DNA of 64,000 bases from Undibacterium_A arcticum (GTDB lineage: Bacteria; Pseudomonadota; Gammaproteobacteria; Burkholderiales; Burkholderiaceae_D), in the NCBI RefSeq assembly GCF_042660705.1, contig NZ_JBHSUQ010000001.1, one strand, 5' to 3'. The position numbers and the translations under genes were made by a program. Below are positions 29,238 through 38,306 of the stretch, one piece after another. Numbering within the stretch: the stretch's first letter is position 1; every line of letters starts with the position of its first letter. The notes under the pieces were generated by a model. The model was not told where the DNA came from. It did no database searches and was given only the letters and a program-made list of their open reading frames with translations.

Positions 29238-30098
29238 TTAATCGCCTTCAAAGACCGGCTTTTGCTTGGCCACGAAGGCATGATAAGCACGGTGGAAATC
29301 ATTGGTCGCCATGCAGATCGCCTGCGCCTGCGCCTGCGCCTCGGCCTCGATCGCTTCATCGACGCCCATATTCCATTCCTGTTGCAGCATTTTCTTGGTC
29401 ACGCCGTGTGCAAAATTAGGGCCCTGCGCCAGCTCCAAAGCGAAGCCTTGCGCGTCGGCCTGCAAGGTTTCCGGTGCGCACAGGCGATTCAGAAAACCCC
29501 AGCGCTCGGCTTCTTCGCCGCCCAAAGCACGGCCGCTGTACAGCAGCTCGGCGGCACGACCCTGCCCGATCACGCGCGGCAGCAGCGCGCAGGCGCCCAT
29601 GTCGCAGCCGGCCAACCCGACCCGCGTAAACAGGAAGGCGGTCTTGCTGCGCGCAGTGCCGTAGCGGAGGTCGGACGCCAGCGCCAGCAGCGCGCCGGCG
29701 CCGGCGCAGATGCCGTCGATCGCCGCCACGATCGGCTGCGGGCAGGCGCGCATCGCTTTCACCAGATCGCCAGTCATGCGGGTGAACGCCAGCAGGCCGG
29801 GCATGTCGAGCTTGGTCAGCGGTCCGATGATGTCGTGCACGTCGCCGCCCGAACAAAAATTGTCGCCGGCGCCGGTCACCACGACCGCCTTGATATCGTC
29901 GGCATAGGCCATCGCGCGGAACAGGTCGCGCAGTTCGGCGTAGGAATCAAAGGTCAGCGGATTCTTGCGCTCGGGCCGGTTGAGCGTGACGGTCGCGACG
30001 CCAGCGGCGACCTCGAGGCAAAAATGCTGGGCCTGGTAGTCCGACAACTGCTGGCGATTGCCTGGCAGCTGGTGCGGTTGGCCGGGAAGATAACGCAT
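29238..30098 (-). CDS. Crotonase-family protein lacking both hydratase glutamates
   Basis: A 286-residue crotonase-fold protein in the anthranilate-CoA cluster. The oxyanion-hole segment (FCSGGDVHDIIGPL) and the GICAGAGALLALASD helix are clear. At the two positions that carry Glu144 and Glu164 in rat enoyl-CoA hydratase this protein has Leu and Thr, while a Cys-Asp-Met-Gly segment (GLAGCDMGACALLPR) is present. It is thus unlikely to be a plain hydratase and may act as a hydrolase, isomerase or ring-cleaving enzyme on the cyclic CoA intermediate. Assignment of the step is inference. Confidence 0.85.
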   Translation of the reverse strand: MRYLPGQPHQLPGNRQQLSDYQAQHFCLEVAAGVATVTLNRPERKNPLTFDSYAELRDLFRAMAYADDIKAVVVTGAGDNFCSGGDVHDIIGPLTKLDMPGLLAFTRMTGDLVKAMRACPQPIVAAIDGICAGAGALLALASDLRYGTARSKTAFLFTRVGLAGCDMGACALLPRVIGQGRAAELLYSGRALGGEEAERWGFLNRLCAPETLQADAQGFALELAQGPNFAHGVTKKMLQQEWNMGVDEAIEAEAQAQAQAICMATNDFHRAYHAFVAKQKPVFEGD

Positions 30099-30160
30099 GA
30101 TATTTCCTTATTGACTTGATTGTTTGCGATTGCTACTGGTGCCGATTTGGTGCCGCTCGC

Positions 30161-30226
30161 TTGGCGCCGGCAGGATGGGTGAAACCCATCTCGTTGGCGC
30201 CGGCCAATGATGGGTTGCACCCATCC
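30161..30226. repeat. Palindromic repeat pair (GATGGGT-type)
   Basis: Two hairpins, GATGGGT-gaa-ACCCATC (around 30174-30190) and GATGGGT-tgc-ACCCATC (30209-30225), are accompanied by a direct repeat TTGGCGCCGG (30161-30170 and 30194-30203). This resembles dispersed intergenic palindromes common in betaproteobacteria. It lies between the MarR gene and the crotonase gene and could lower read-through. Confidence 0.6.
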
Positions 30227-30277
30227 TACGGGTGCCGGTTATCCGGCTGTTGTGCTTCTCGACCTTACGCCTTGACC

Positions 30278-30877
30278 TTACGATTTGTCCTGCGCCTTGT
30301 TGTCGCTCAATGCCTGATTCAACTGCCCCTTCATTTGCGACAGCAGCTGCAGCAACTGGCCCTTGTCCTGCACCGCCAAGCCGCCCATCAATTCCACGAT
30401 CCAGCCCTCGTGTTCTGCCGCCATCTGTTCGAACGCGCGGCGCCCGGCCGGCGTCAGCCTGACGCTGTAGGCCCGGCGGTCGGTCGGGTCGGCGACGCGC
30501 ACCACCAGCCTTTCCAGTTCCAGCTGGTCGGTCAGGCCGGTAATATTGCCGCCGGTGACCATCATGCGTTTCGACAACTCGCCCATGCGCAGGCCCTTGG
30601 GATAGCGCTCCAGTTGCGCCATCAGGTCGAAGCGCGGCAGTGAAATATCGAAGTTGTTGCGCAGACGGGTGCGAATTTCATTCTCGATGATCAGGGTGCA
30701 GGACAGCATGCGCAGCCACAGCTTCAGCGACTGGTGATGGTCCTGCGTCAGCCGGGTTTCCCGGTCGACCGACGCTAGCGGCGTGTCGTCCGGGGTATCG
30801 ACCGCGGTATTGTTCCGGATTGCAGCCAATTTGCGGCCGTTCTTGCCCGTTGCACTTGCCGGGATCTTGTTGCTCAT
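30278..30877 (-). CDS. MarR family regulator of the anthranilate-CoA cluster
   Basis: A 199-residue winged-helix regulator with a 50-residue hydrophilic N-terminal extension. The DNA-binding part covers residues about 90-150 (LPRFDLMAQLERYPKGLRMGELSKRMMVTGG, DQLELERLVVR, DPTDRRAYSVRLTPAGR). MarR proteins of aromatic-CoA clusters usually repress and are released by the aryl-CoA. It lies inside the catabolic operon, between the SDR and the crotonase. The palindrome at 37110-37127 is its candidate binding site. Confidence 0.9.
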   Translation of the reverse strand: MSNKIPASATGKNGRKLAAIRNNTAVDTPDDTPLASVDRETRLTQDHHQSLKLWLRMLSCTLIIENEIRTRLRNNFDISLPRFDLMAQLERYPKGLRMGELSKRMMVTGGNITGLTDQLELERLVVRVADPTDRRAYSVRLTPAGRRAFEQMAAEHEGWIVELMGGLAVQDKGQLLQLLSQMKGQLNQALSDNKAQDKS

Positions 30878-30887
30878 TGCGCCGCCC

Positions 30888-31670
30888 TCACATCACTTCG
30901 CCGCCGGCCACGGCAAGGGCCTGACCGTTCATCGCGCTCGATCCGGGCAGACATAGCCAGACCACCGCGTCGGCGACTTCGTCCGGTTGCACCAGCCGCT
31001 TTTGTGGATTGCGCGCCGCCAGTTCGGCGCGCGCCTGCTCGGCGCTGCGGCCAGTCTTGCTGACGATGTTGGCGATTGCGTCATGCACGATGTCAGTCTC
31101 GGTATAGCCTGGACACACCGCATTGACGGTCACGCCCTTGCTCGCCACTTCCAGCGCCAGCGCACGCGTCAGGCCCACCACGCCATGCTTGGCGGCGCAG
31201 TAGGCAGTCACATAGCCATAGCCGGCCAAGCCGGCGGTACTGGCGACATTGACGATGCGGCCCCAGCCCGCCTGCAGCATCGCAGGCAAGGCCAGCTGGG
31301 TGCAATGGAAGGTGCCGTTCAGGTTCACCGCGATCATCTGCTGCCATAGCGCGGCATCGGTCTTGCCGAACGGCGCCGACACGGCTTGGCCGGCATTGTT
31401 GATCAAGATGTCGACCGCGCCGAAGGCGTTCACCGCCTGCACCCACGCCGCCTCCAATGCGGCGCGCTCGGTGACGTCGGCGCTCACCGCCTGGATCTGG
31501 CCTTGCGCCTGTAACTGCGCGACCGTTTGCTGCAGCGCTGCCAGGCTGCGGCCGAGCACGGTAACCCGCGCGCCCTGCGCCAATAGCGCGCGCACAATCG
31601 CGGCGCCAATGCCGCGGCCGCCGCCGGTGACCAGCGCGTGTCGTCCTGCCAGTTGCTGATGGCTGTCCAT
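30888..31670 (-). CDS. Short-chain dehydrogenase, probable hydroxyacyl-CoA dehydrogenase
   Basis: A 260-residue Rossmann-fold oxidoreductase: cofactor loop TGGGRGIG, NNAGQ, and the catalytic Ser/Tyr/Lys in NVASTAGLAGYGYVTAYCAAKHG. Its stop lies 10 bases from the MarR start and its own start is 3 bases from the monooxygenase/reductase stop, so it is tightly co-transcribed. A role in oxidising a hydroxyacyl-CoA during breakdown of the ring product is likely. NAD or NADP preference was not judged. Confidence 0.9.
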   Translation of the reverse strand: MDSHQQLAGRHALVTGGGRGIGAAIVRALLAQGARVTVLGRSLAALQQTVAQLQAQGQIQAVSADVTERAALEAAWVQAVNAFGAVDILINNAGQAVSAPFGKTDAALWQQMIAVNLNGTFHCTQLALPAMLQAGWGRIVNVASTAGLAGYGYVTAYCAAKHGVVGLTRALALEVASKGVTVNAVCPGYTETDIVHDAIANIVSKTGRSAEQARAELAARNPQKRLVQPDEVADAVVWLCLPGSSAMNGQALAVAGGEVM

Positions 31671-31672
31671 GC

Positions 31673-34069
31673 TTAACCCTCCAGCAATTTAGCGGCGATC
31701 TGCTGCGGACTCAGGCCGCTGTTGGCGGCGGCGAGCTGCTTTTCCCGCTCCAGATTGCGCTCGAGCTGGTCCTTGCCGGCGCGGTATTGCTTGGGCCACT
31801 CGATCTCGTGATAACCAATCTTGGCCGCTTCAGTCAGTGTCCAGGCCGGGTTCGCCAGATGTGGCCGCGCCAGCGCGCACAGATCGGCGCGGCCGGACGC
31901 GATGATGCTGTTGACGTGATCGGCCTCGAAAATGGCGCCCACCGCAATGGTGGGGATGCCGACTTCGTTGCGGATACGGTCGGCAAATGGCGTCTGGAAC
32001 ATGCGGCCGTAGACCGGCTTTTGCTGTTTGCTGACCTGGCCGGAAGAGCAGTCGATCATGTCGGCGCCGGCCGCCTTGAACAGGCGCGCAATCGCGACCG
32101 CGTCATCCGGCGTGATCCCGCCCTCGACCCAATCGTGGGCCGAGATGCGTATGCTGATCGGCTTGTCCTGGGGCCACACCGCACGCATCGCAGCGAATAC
32201 TTCGAGCGGGAAACGACAGCGGTTTTCCAGGGAACCGCCGTACTGGTCGGTGCGGTGGTTGGTCAGCGGCGAGATGAAACACGACAGCAGGTAACCATGC
32301 GCGCAATGCAGCTCCAGCCAGTCGAATCCGGCCTTGGCCGCCTCCTGTGTGGCCTGCACGAAATCGGCCCGAATACGCAACATGTCCTGCACCGTCGCGG
32401 CGCGTGCATGCTGCGATATGCCAGCCAGATATTGCTGCTCCGATGCAGCGACCAGCGGCCAGTTGCCGTCGTCCAGCGGCAGGTCGATGCCGTCCCATTC
32501 GGGCCTGGTCGAGCCTTTCGGTCCGGCATGCCCGAGCTGCATCGCGATCTTCGCGTCGGTGTTGTGGTGCACGAAATCGACAATCCGCTTCCACGCCTGG
32601 GTGTGCTCCGGCCGGTACATGCCGGGGCAGGCCGGGGTGATGCGGGCGTCGGCCGACACGCAGGTCATCTCGGCAAATACCAGTCCGGCGCCGCCCATCG
32701 CGCGCGCGCCCAGGTGTACCAGGTGGTAGTCGCCGGGCGTACCGTCGAGCGCGGAATACTGCGCCATCGGCGACACCACGACACGGTTCTTCAGCACCGT
32801 GCCGCGCAGCCGGAACGGCGTAAACATCGGCGGGATGCTGTGCCGGTCGTGCGCCGGTCGCGGCAGGTCGGCCTGCGCGAATGCGTGATCGGCGATCCAT
32901 GTTTCAAAATTCTCGACATAACGCTGGTCGCGCAGCCGCAGGTTCTCGTGCGACAGGCGCTGGCTGCGGGTCAGCATCGAATAGGCAAACTGCTCGGCCT
33001 CCATCGCGGTGTAACGCTCGACGTTTTCAAACCATTCCATCGAATTGCGTGCCGCGCTCTGGATCTTCAGCACCTCGAGCTCACGTGCCTGCTGGTAGAC
33101 CTGCATCACTTTCTCCGCGCCTTGCTCGCCGTGCTGCGCAAAGCAGCGCGCCAGTTCGATCGCGTCTTCCAGCGCCAGCTTGGTGCCGGAACCGATCGAA
33201 AAATGCGCGGTATGGGCGGCGTCCCCCATCAACACCACCGGCACCCGCCTGCCGTCGATCTCGTTCCAGTGCACCCATTCCTTGCAGACGATGCGCGGGA
33301 ACTTGATCCACAGCGCCGAGCCGCGCAGGTGGCTGGCATTGCTCAGCAAGGGATTGCCGTCGAGGTATTTGGCGAACAGCTTCTCGCAGTAGGCGATGCC
33401 CTCCTGCTGGGTCATCTGGTCGATGCCGGCTTTCAGCCAGACTTCTTCCGGCGTCTCGACAATGAAGGTCGCGGTATCGCCATCGTATTGATAGGCGTGG
33501 GCCTGGAACCAGCCGTGCTCGTTCTTCTCGAACGCAAAGGTGAAGGCCGGGAACAGCTTTTTGGTGCCGAGCCACACAAAGCGGCACTTGCGTGGCTCGA
33601 TGTCGGGCTGGAAGGTGGCAGCATAGCGGGTACGGACCCGACTGTTCAGGCCGTCGCAGGCAATCACCAGGTCGGCGTTGTATTGGCGCGCGATTGCTTG
33701 ATCGTCGGTGACGTCGGTTTCAAACACCAGTCGCACGCCGAGTTCTTCGCAGCGTTCCTGCAAGATGTTCAACAGCCGCTTGCGGCCGATGCCGCAGAAG
33801 CCATGGCCGCCGGAGGTCACCGTGCGTCCCTTGAAATGAACGTCGATATCGTCCCAGTGATTGAACGATTGCAAAATGGTGCGCGCGGTCTGCTCGTCGG
33901 CATTGACCAGATTGCCCAGCGTCTGGTCGGAAAACACCACGCCCCAGCCGAAGGTATCATACGGCCGGTTGCGCTCGATCACCGTAATCCGGTGCGCCGG
34001 ATTCTGCTTTTTCATCAGCAGGCCGAAATACAGGCCAGCCGGGCCGCCGCCGATACAAACTATATTCAT
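31673..34069 (-). CDS. 2-aminobenzoyl-CoA monooxygenase/reductase (FAD monooxygenase fused to OYE-type reductase)
   Basis: A 798-residue fusion. Residues 1-390 are a class A flavin monooxygenase (CIGGGPAGLYFGLLMKK; GDAAHTAHFSIGSGTKLALEDA). Residues about 400-760 are an Old Yellow Enzyme-type barrel (MFTPFRLRGTVLKNRVVVSPM, MQLGHAGPKGS, LELHCAHGYLLSCFISPLTN). This architecture is known from the anthranilate pathway of Azoarcus evansii, where the enzyme hydroxylates and then reduces 2-aminobenzoyl-CoA to a non-aromatic product, and from salicylyl-CoA 5-hydroxylases. The neighbouring CoA ligase favours the anthranilate role. ATG 34069 has AGGA six bases upstream. Confidence 0.88.
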   Translation of the reverse strand: MNIVCIGGGPAGLYFGLLMKKQNPAHRITVIERNRPYDTFGWGVVFSDQTLGNLVNADEQTARTILQSFNHWDDIDVHFKGRTVTSGGHGFCGIGRKRLLNILQERCEELGVRLVFETDVTDDQAIARQYNADLVIACDGLNSRVRTRYAATFQPDIEPRKCRFVWLGTKKLFPAFTFAFEKNEHGWFQAHAYQYDGDTATFIVETPEEVWLKAGIDQMTQQEGIAYCEKLFAKYLDGNPLLSNASHLRGSALWIKFPRIVCKEWVHWNEIDGRRVPVVLMGDAAHTAHFSIGSGTKLALEDAIELARCFAQHGEQGAEKVMQVYQQARELEVLKIQSAARNSMEWFENVERYTAMEAEQFAYSMLTRSQRLSHENLRLRDQRYVENFETWIADHAFAQADLPRPAHDRHSIPPMFTPFRLRGTVLKNRVVVSPMAQYSALDGTPGDYHLVHLGARAMGGAGLVFAEMTCVSADARITPACPGMYRPEHTQAWKRIVDFVHHNTDAKIAMQLGHAGPKGSTRPEWDGIDLPLDDGNWPLVAASEQQYLAGISQHARAATVQDMLRIRADFVQATQEAAKAGFDWLELHCAHGYLLSCFISPLTNHRTDQYGGSLENRCRFPLEVFAAMRAVWPQDKPISIRISAHDWVEGGITPDDAVAIARLFKAAGADMIDCSSGQVSKQQKPVYGRMFQTPFADRIRNEVGIPTIAVGAIFEADHVNSIIASGRADLCALARPHLANPAWTLTEAAKIGYHEIEWPKQYRAGKDQLERNLEREKQLAAANSGLSPQQIAAKLLEG

Positions 34070-34164
34070 TCCCATTCCTGGCTTCTTTTCACTTTGTTGC
34101 GCAAATTTCGCAGGCCGTCCTGGCGCCATGCCTCGGCCGCAGGACAACCACAATGCTGACTGCT

Positions 34165-35344
34165 TTACTGCATCTTGCAAGCCGCCGCATAGGCGTCGCT
34201 ATGGTTGGTAAATACCGGACTCAACAGCCGGTTCGTGATGCGGCCCTGGCTATCCTTGCCGATCACGCGCAAGTAGTAGTTCTGTATCGGGTACTGGTTG
34301 TGATTGAACCTGAAGTCGCCACGCACCGACTTGAAGTTGGCCGCCCGCAAGGCTTTGCCCAGGGCCGCCTTGTCGTCGATCTTGCCTTTCACGCCGCGCA
34401 CCGCCGAGTCCATCAGCATCGCTGCGTCGTAGCCCTGCGATGCATACAGGGACGGCAGGCGGCCATAATCCTTCAGGAAATCGGCGACGAAGCGCTTGTT
34501 TTGTGGATTGTCCATGTCGTGTCCCCATTGCGAGCTGTTGAACATGCCGAGCATCGGTGCGCCGACCGCCTTGATCACGTCTTCGTCGGCCGAGAAGCCG
34601 GGACCGAACAGCTGGATGTTTCGACAGGCCGGCGTCGACGAATTGCTTGATGAAGTTGATACCCATGCCACCCGGCAGGAAGATGTAGAGTGCATCCGGC
34701 TTCTGGGCGCGGATCTGCGCCAGTTCGGTGGCGTAATCGAGCTGGCCGAGCTTGGTATAGATTTCATCGGTGACGTGGCCCTTGTAATAGCGCTTGAAGC
34801 CGGTCAGCGCATCCTTGCCGGCCGGATAATTGGGCGCCACCAGCGCGACATTTTTGAAGCCCTTGTCGTTGACCGTCTTGCCGACCGCCTCATGCAGATT
34901 GTCATTCTGCCATGCGACGTTGAAGAAGTATGGGTTGCATTGTTCACCTGCATATTGCGACGGGCCGGCGTTGGCGCTGACATAGTAAGTCTTGGAATTG
35001 AAGATGGTCGGACCGACCGCCAGCATCAGGTTCGAAAAAACGATGCCGGTCATCAGGTCGACCTTGTCCTTCTTGAGCATCTTGTCGACCAGCTGCTTGG
35101 CCGCATCTGGATTCTGCTGATCGTCGCCGCTGATCACTTCGACCGGCAGATTGCCGAATTTGTTGCCGAGATGTTTCAAGCCCAGATTGAATCCATCGCG
35201 GATATCGACACCGAGACTGGCGCCGGGGCCGGACAGCGTGGTCACCATGCCGACTTTCACGCCGGCCTTGACCTCGTCGGCGGCGTGGGCAGTCCAGCCG
35301 ACCGACAGCGCCAGCAACATCGCAGAAATTCTTGTTATTTTCAC
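34165..35344 (-). pseudogene. Branched-chain-type ABC transporter substrate-binding protein, split by one frameshift
   Basis: A Peripla_BP_6 protein of about 392 residues when repaired. GTG start at 35344 follows GAGGGG; the signal peptide ends AHA-AD. The first frame runs to IKQFVDAGLSK and the rest (NIQLFGPGFSADEDVIKAVG to the stop at 34165) is in another frame. The switch is at the TTT run 34619-34621 on the plus strand; one more base restores it. It sits between the CoA ligase and the monooxygenase, with the permease and ATPase genes on the opposite arm. It probably captures anthranilate or a related aromatic acid in the periplasm. Confidence 0.85.
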
Positions 35345-35419
35345 GTTCGTCCCCTCGGTCGACAAATACATCAAAATCGGTTCAATCTGGGCTGCTTAGT
35401 TGCCTACTTATGCGCTTGG

Positions 35420-37033
35420 CTACGCAGCCTGCCGGAGTTTAAAGCGCTGCAGCTTGCCGGTCTCGGTGCGCGGCAGCGCGCTGCAGAAATTGATCGCGCG
35501 CGGGTATTTGTACGGCGCAATCGATTGCTTGACGAATTCCTGCAGCTGCTTGATGGTCGCGGCATCACCTTCGACACCCGGCTTCAGCACCACATAGGCG
35601 GTCACGATCTGGCCGCGCTCCTCGTCCGGCAGTCCGACCACACCGCACTCGGCGACGTCGGGATGCTGCAACAACGCGTCTTCCACTTCGGGCCCGGCGA
35701 TGTTGTATCCGGCCGAGATAATCATGTCGTCGGTGCGGGCGCGATACCAGAAATAGCCGTCGGCATCCATCTCGTAGGCGTCGCCGGTCAGGTTCCAGCC
35801 TTCATGCACATAGTCGGCCTGACGCGGGTCGTTCAGATAACGGCAACCGGTCGGCCCTTTCACCGCCAGCCGCCCGACCACGCCGGCCGGCACCGGTTGG
35901 CCCTGGTCGTCCAGAATGCAGGCCTGATAGCCGGGGATCGGTTTGCCGGTGGCACCGGGCCGAATATCGTCGCCCGCCGCCGAGATAAAAATGTGCAGCA
36001 GCTCCGTCGAGCCGATGCCGTCGATCATCGCCAGCCCGGTGGCCTGGCGCCACAGTTCGCGCGTTGCCCGCGGCAATGCCTCGCCGGCCGACACGGTTTT
36101 TTTCAGGCTCAACAGATCATATTTTGCGGCCAGCGGCGCCATCTGGCGGTAGAACGTCGGCGCGGTAAAGCAGATCGTCGCCTGAAAATCCTGGATGTTT
36201 TTCAGCAGCGCTTCCGGTGTCATTTTTTCGAGCAGCACGGTGGCAGCGCCTGCCCGCAGCGGAAACAGCAGCAGGCCGCCCAGGCCGAAGGTGAACGCCA
36301 GCGGCGGGGTGCCGATGAAAATGTCGTCGGCATGTGATCGCAAGATCGAGCGCGGGAAGCAATCGCAGATGGCCAGCACGTCGCGATGCGTGTGCATGGT
36401 GCCCTTCGGCTTGCCGGTGGTGCCTGAGGTAAATGCGATCAGCGCGATGTCGTCGGCGGCGGTATCGCAAGCCTTGAACTCGGTCGGCTTGGCCGCCATC
36501 AGCTGCTCCAGCGCGGTGGGTGCGTCGCCGTTGAAGTACACCACCTGTGCCAGTTGCGGCGCGCCACTGCGCGCGGCATCCATCTCGACGCGCAGATCTT
36601 CGGCACACAATGCTGCGCTGACCTGCGCCTTGTCCAGAATCACCGTCAATTCCTTGGCCCGCAGCAACGGCATGGTCGGCACCGCGATCAGGCCGGCCTT
36701 CAGCACCGCCAGCCAGCAGGCCGCCATCATCCGATTATTGGCGCCACGCAACAGCACCCGATTGCCCGGTACCAGTTGCATGTCATCGCGCAGCACCTGC
36801 GCGATCTGATTCACCTTCGCCAGCAGCTGCGCGTACGTCCACACGCCCTGATGGCTATGGATCGCCGGCCGCTGCGCTTGCGCTCCGACCGCCATCCGGT
36901 CGAGCAACTCGACCACACAGTTCAGCCGGTCCGGATACTGCAGCTCCGGCAGCTCGAACAATAACTGCGGCCAGTGCGCTCGCGGCGGTAAGTTGTCACG
37001 GGCAAAGGTGTCCAGGTAAGCGCTTGCGCTCAT
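35420..37033 (-). CDS. 2-aminobenzoate-CoA ligase (benzoate-CoA ligase family)
   Basis: An acyl-adenylate-forming enzyme of 537 residues activating an aromatic acid to its CoA thioester with ATP. Landmarks are the P-loop AFTSGTTGKPKGTMHTH, the GIGSTELLHIF substrate/adenine motif, YFWYRARTDDMIISAGYNI hinge and the catalytic Lys in LPRTETGKLQRFKL. ATG 37033 is preceded by GGAG. The monooxygenase/reductase downstream needs 2-aminobenzoyl-CoA, which makes anthranilate the likely substrate over benzoate. First gene of the leftward arm. Confidence 0.88.
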   Translation of the reverse strand: MSASAYLDTFARDNLPPRAHWPQLLFELPELQYPDRLNCVVELLDRMAVGAQAQRPAIHSHQGVWTYAQLLAKVNQIAQVLRDDMQLVPGNRVLLRGANNRMMAACWLAVLKAGLIAVPTMPLLRAKELTVILDKAQVSAALCAEDLRVEMDAARSGAPQLAQVVYFNGDAPTALEQLMAAKPTEFKACDTAADDIALIAFTSGTTGKPKGTMHTHRDVLAICDCFPRSILRSHADDIFIGTPPLAFTFGLGGLLLFPLRAGAATVLLEKMTPEALLKNIQDFQATICFTAPTFYRQMAPLAAKYDLLSLKKTVSAGEALPRATRELWRQATGLAMIDGIGSTELLHIFISAAGDDIRPGATGKPIPGYQACILDDQGQPVPAGVVGRLAVKGPTGCRYLNDPRQADYVHEGWNLTGDAYEMDADGYFWYRARTDDMIISAGYNIAGPEVEDALLQHPDVAECGVVGLPDEERGQIVTAYVVLKPGVEGDAATIKQLQEFVKQSIAPYKYPRAINFCSALPRTETGKLQRFKLRQAA

Positions 37034-37109
37034 GTCGGCTCCGGTCGATCTGTTGCGATCTGTTGTACGGCGGGACGGCGTGCAGGGTGGTATCCCTGCG
37101 CGCAAATTA

Positions 37110-37127
37110 TGCACGCAAGTGCGTGCA
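37110..37127. promoter_or_regulatory. Perfect 8-2-8 palindrome, candidate MarR operator
   Basis: TGCACGCA-AG-TGCGTGCA lies 77 bases upstream of the CoA ligase start, in the 345-base divergent region to livH. The size and symmetry fit a MarR dimer site. AT-rich sequence on its right (37131-37200) could hold promoters for both arms. Confidence 0.6.
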
Positions 37128-37378
37128 CGAAATTCACTTAAAACGCTACGATTTCTTTCAACAAAATATACTTTAGATATAAACTATCCAAACCGCAAGT
37201 AATTTTGCAAGATTGCTTGCTGTGTTGATTTGTAGCAAATTCACGCAGGACAAGACCGGCCTGCATACCCTGATATGCGGCAGCCGATTGCAGCTTGTTA
37301 ATATTGCGGATGCAGCACGCTGGCAATATCAAACGTAGCAGACTGGTTGCGTCTCACCTTGCCGCCAAAGGAACCGAC

Positions 37379-38299
37379 ATGGATCTCACTGTGCTAATCG
37401 AGCATGGTTTGAATGGGCTGCAGTTCGGCCTGATGCTGTTTTTGCTGGCCGCCGGCCTGACGCTTATCTTCGGCATCATGGACTTCATCAATCTGGCGCA
37501 TGGCTCGCTGTATATGATCGGCGCCTATTGTGCGGCGACCTTCAGCGCGCTGACTGGATCGTTCTGGCTCGGATTGCTGCTGGCGCTGGTCGTCACCGCC
37601 CTGGTCGGCGCAGTGCTGGAGATCGCGATCTTGCGCCGGCTATACCGGCGCGATCACATGTCGCAGGTGCTGGCGACGTTCGCGCTGATCCTGATCTTCA
37701 ATGAGGCGGCGCGCATGATCTGGGGCGTGCAGCCGCTGATGCTGAATACGCCGCCGCAACTGGCGCAACCGGTCGAACTGCTGCCGGGCTTTTTCTATTC
37801 ATCGTTCCGCCTGTTCATCATCGCCACCGGCTTGGCGGTCGCGGCCTTGCTGTACCTGATCGTGGCCAAAACCCGGCTCGGCATGTGGGTCCGCGCCGGC
37901 GCGTCGAACCGCGAGATGGCGACTGCGATGGGTGTCAATATCAAGCTGATCTTCACCTTGCTGTTTGCGTTTGGCGCCGCGTTGTGTGCACTGGCGGGCG
38001 CCCTGCTCGGCGCGATCCTGTCGGTGCAGGTGGGCATGGGCGAAAGCATCCTGATCCTGGCCTTTGTCGTGATCGTGATCGGCGGCATCGGCTCGATCCG
38101 CGGCGCGCTGGTCGGCGCGTTGCTGGTCGGCGTGGTCGACACCTTGAGCCGAACCCTGTTGCCGAGCCTGTTGCGCGCGCTGATGCCGATCGACGTCGCC
38201 GCCAACCTGGGACCGGCGCTGGCGTCGATCCTGATTTACGTGCTGATGGCCGGCGTGCTGTTCTTCAAACCGCAGGGCTTGTTCCCGGCGCGCGGATAG
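37379..38299 (+). CDS. ABC transporter permease, LivH type
   Basis: An inner-membrane permease of 306 residues with about eight helices (start LIEHGLNGLQFGLMLFLLAAGLTLIFGIMDF; GGIGSIRGALVGALLVG near the end). ATG 37379 follows AAAGGA. It forms the rightward arm with livM, livG and livF-like genes, all closely spaced or overlapping. The matching binding protein is on the opposite arm. Confidence 0.92.
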   Translation: MDLTVLIEHGLNGLQFGLMLFLLAAGLTLIFGIMDFINLAHGSLYMIGAYCAATFSALTGSFWLGLLLALVVTALVGAVLEIAILRRLYRRDHMSQVLATFALILIFNEAARMIWGVQPLMLNTPPQLAQPVELLPGFFYSSFRLFIIATGLAVAALLYLIVAKTRLGMWVRAGASNREMATAMGVNIKLIFTLLFAFGAALCALAGALLGAILSVQVGMGESILILAFVVIVIGGIGSIRGALVGALLVGVVDTLSRTLLPSLLRALMPIDVAANLGPALASILIYVLMAGVLFFKPQGLFPARG

Positions 38300-38306
38300 G
38301 ACCACG

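Noticed and set aside
29222..29246. CRISPR-like short repeats
   Set aside because: Only three tandem 9-base units without spacers, at the junction of two genes; better explained by slippage.
31787..34159. Plus-strand open frame of 790 codons
   Set aside because: Antisense shadow of the monooxygenase/reductase fusion, no family motif.
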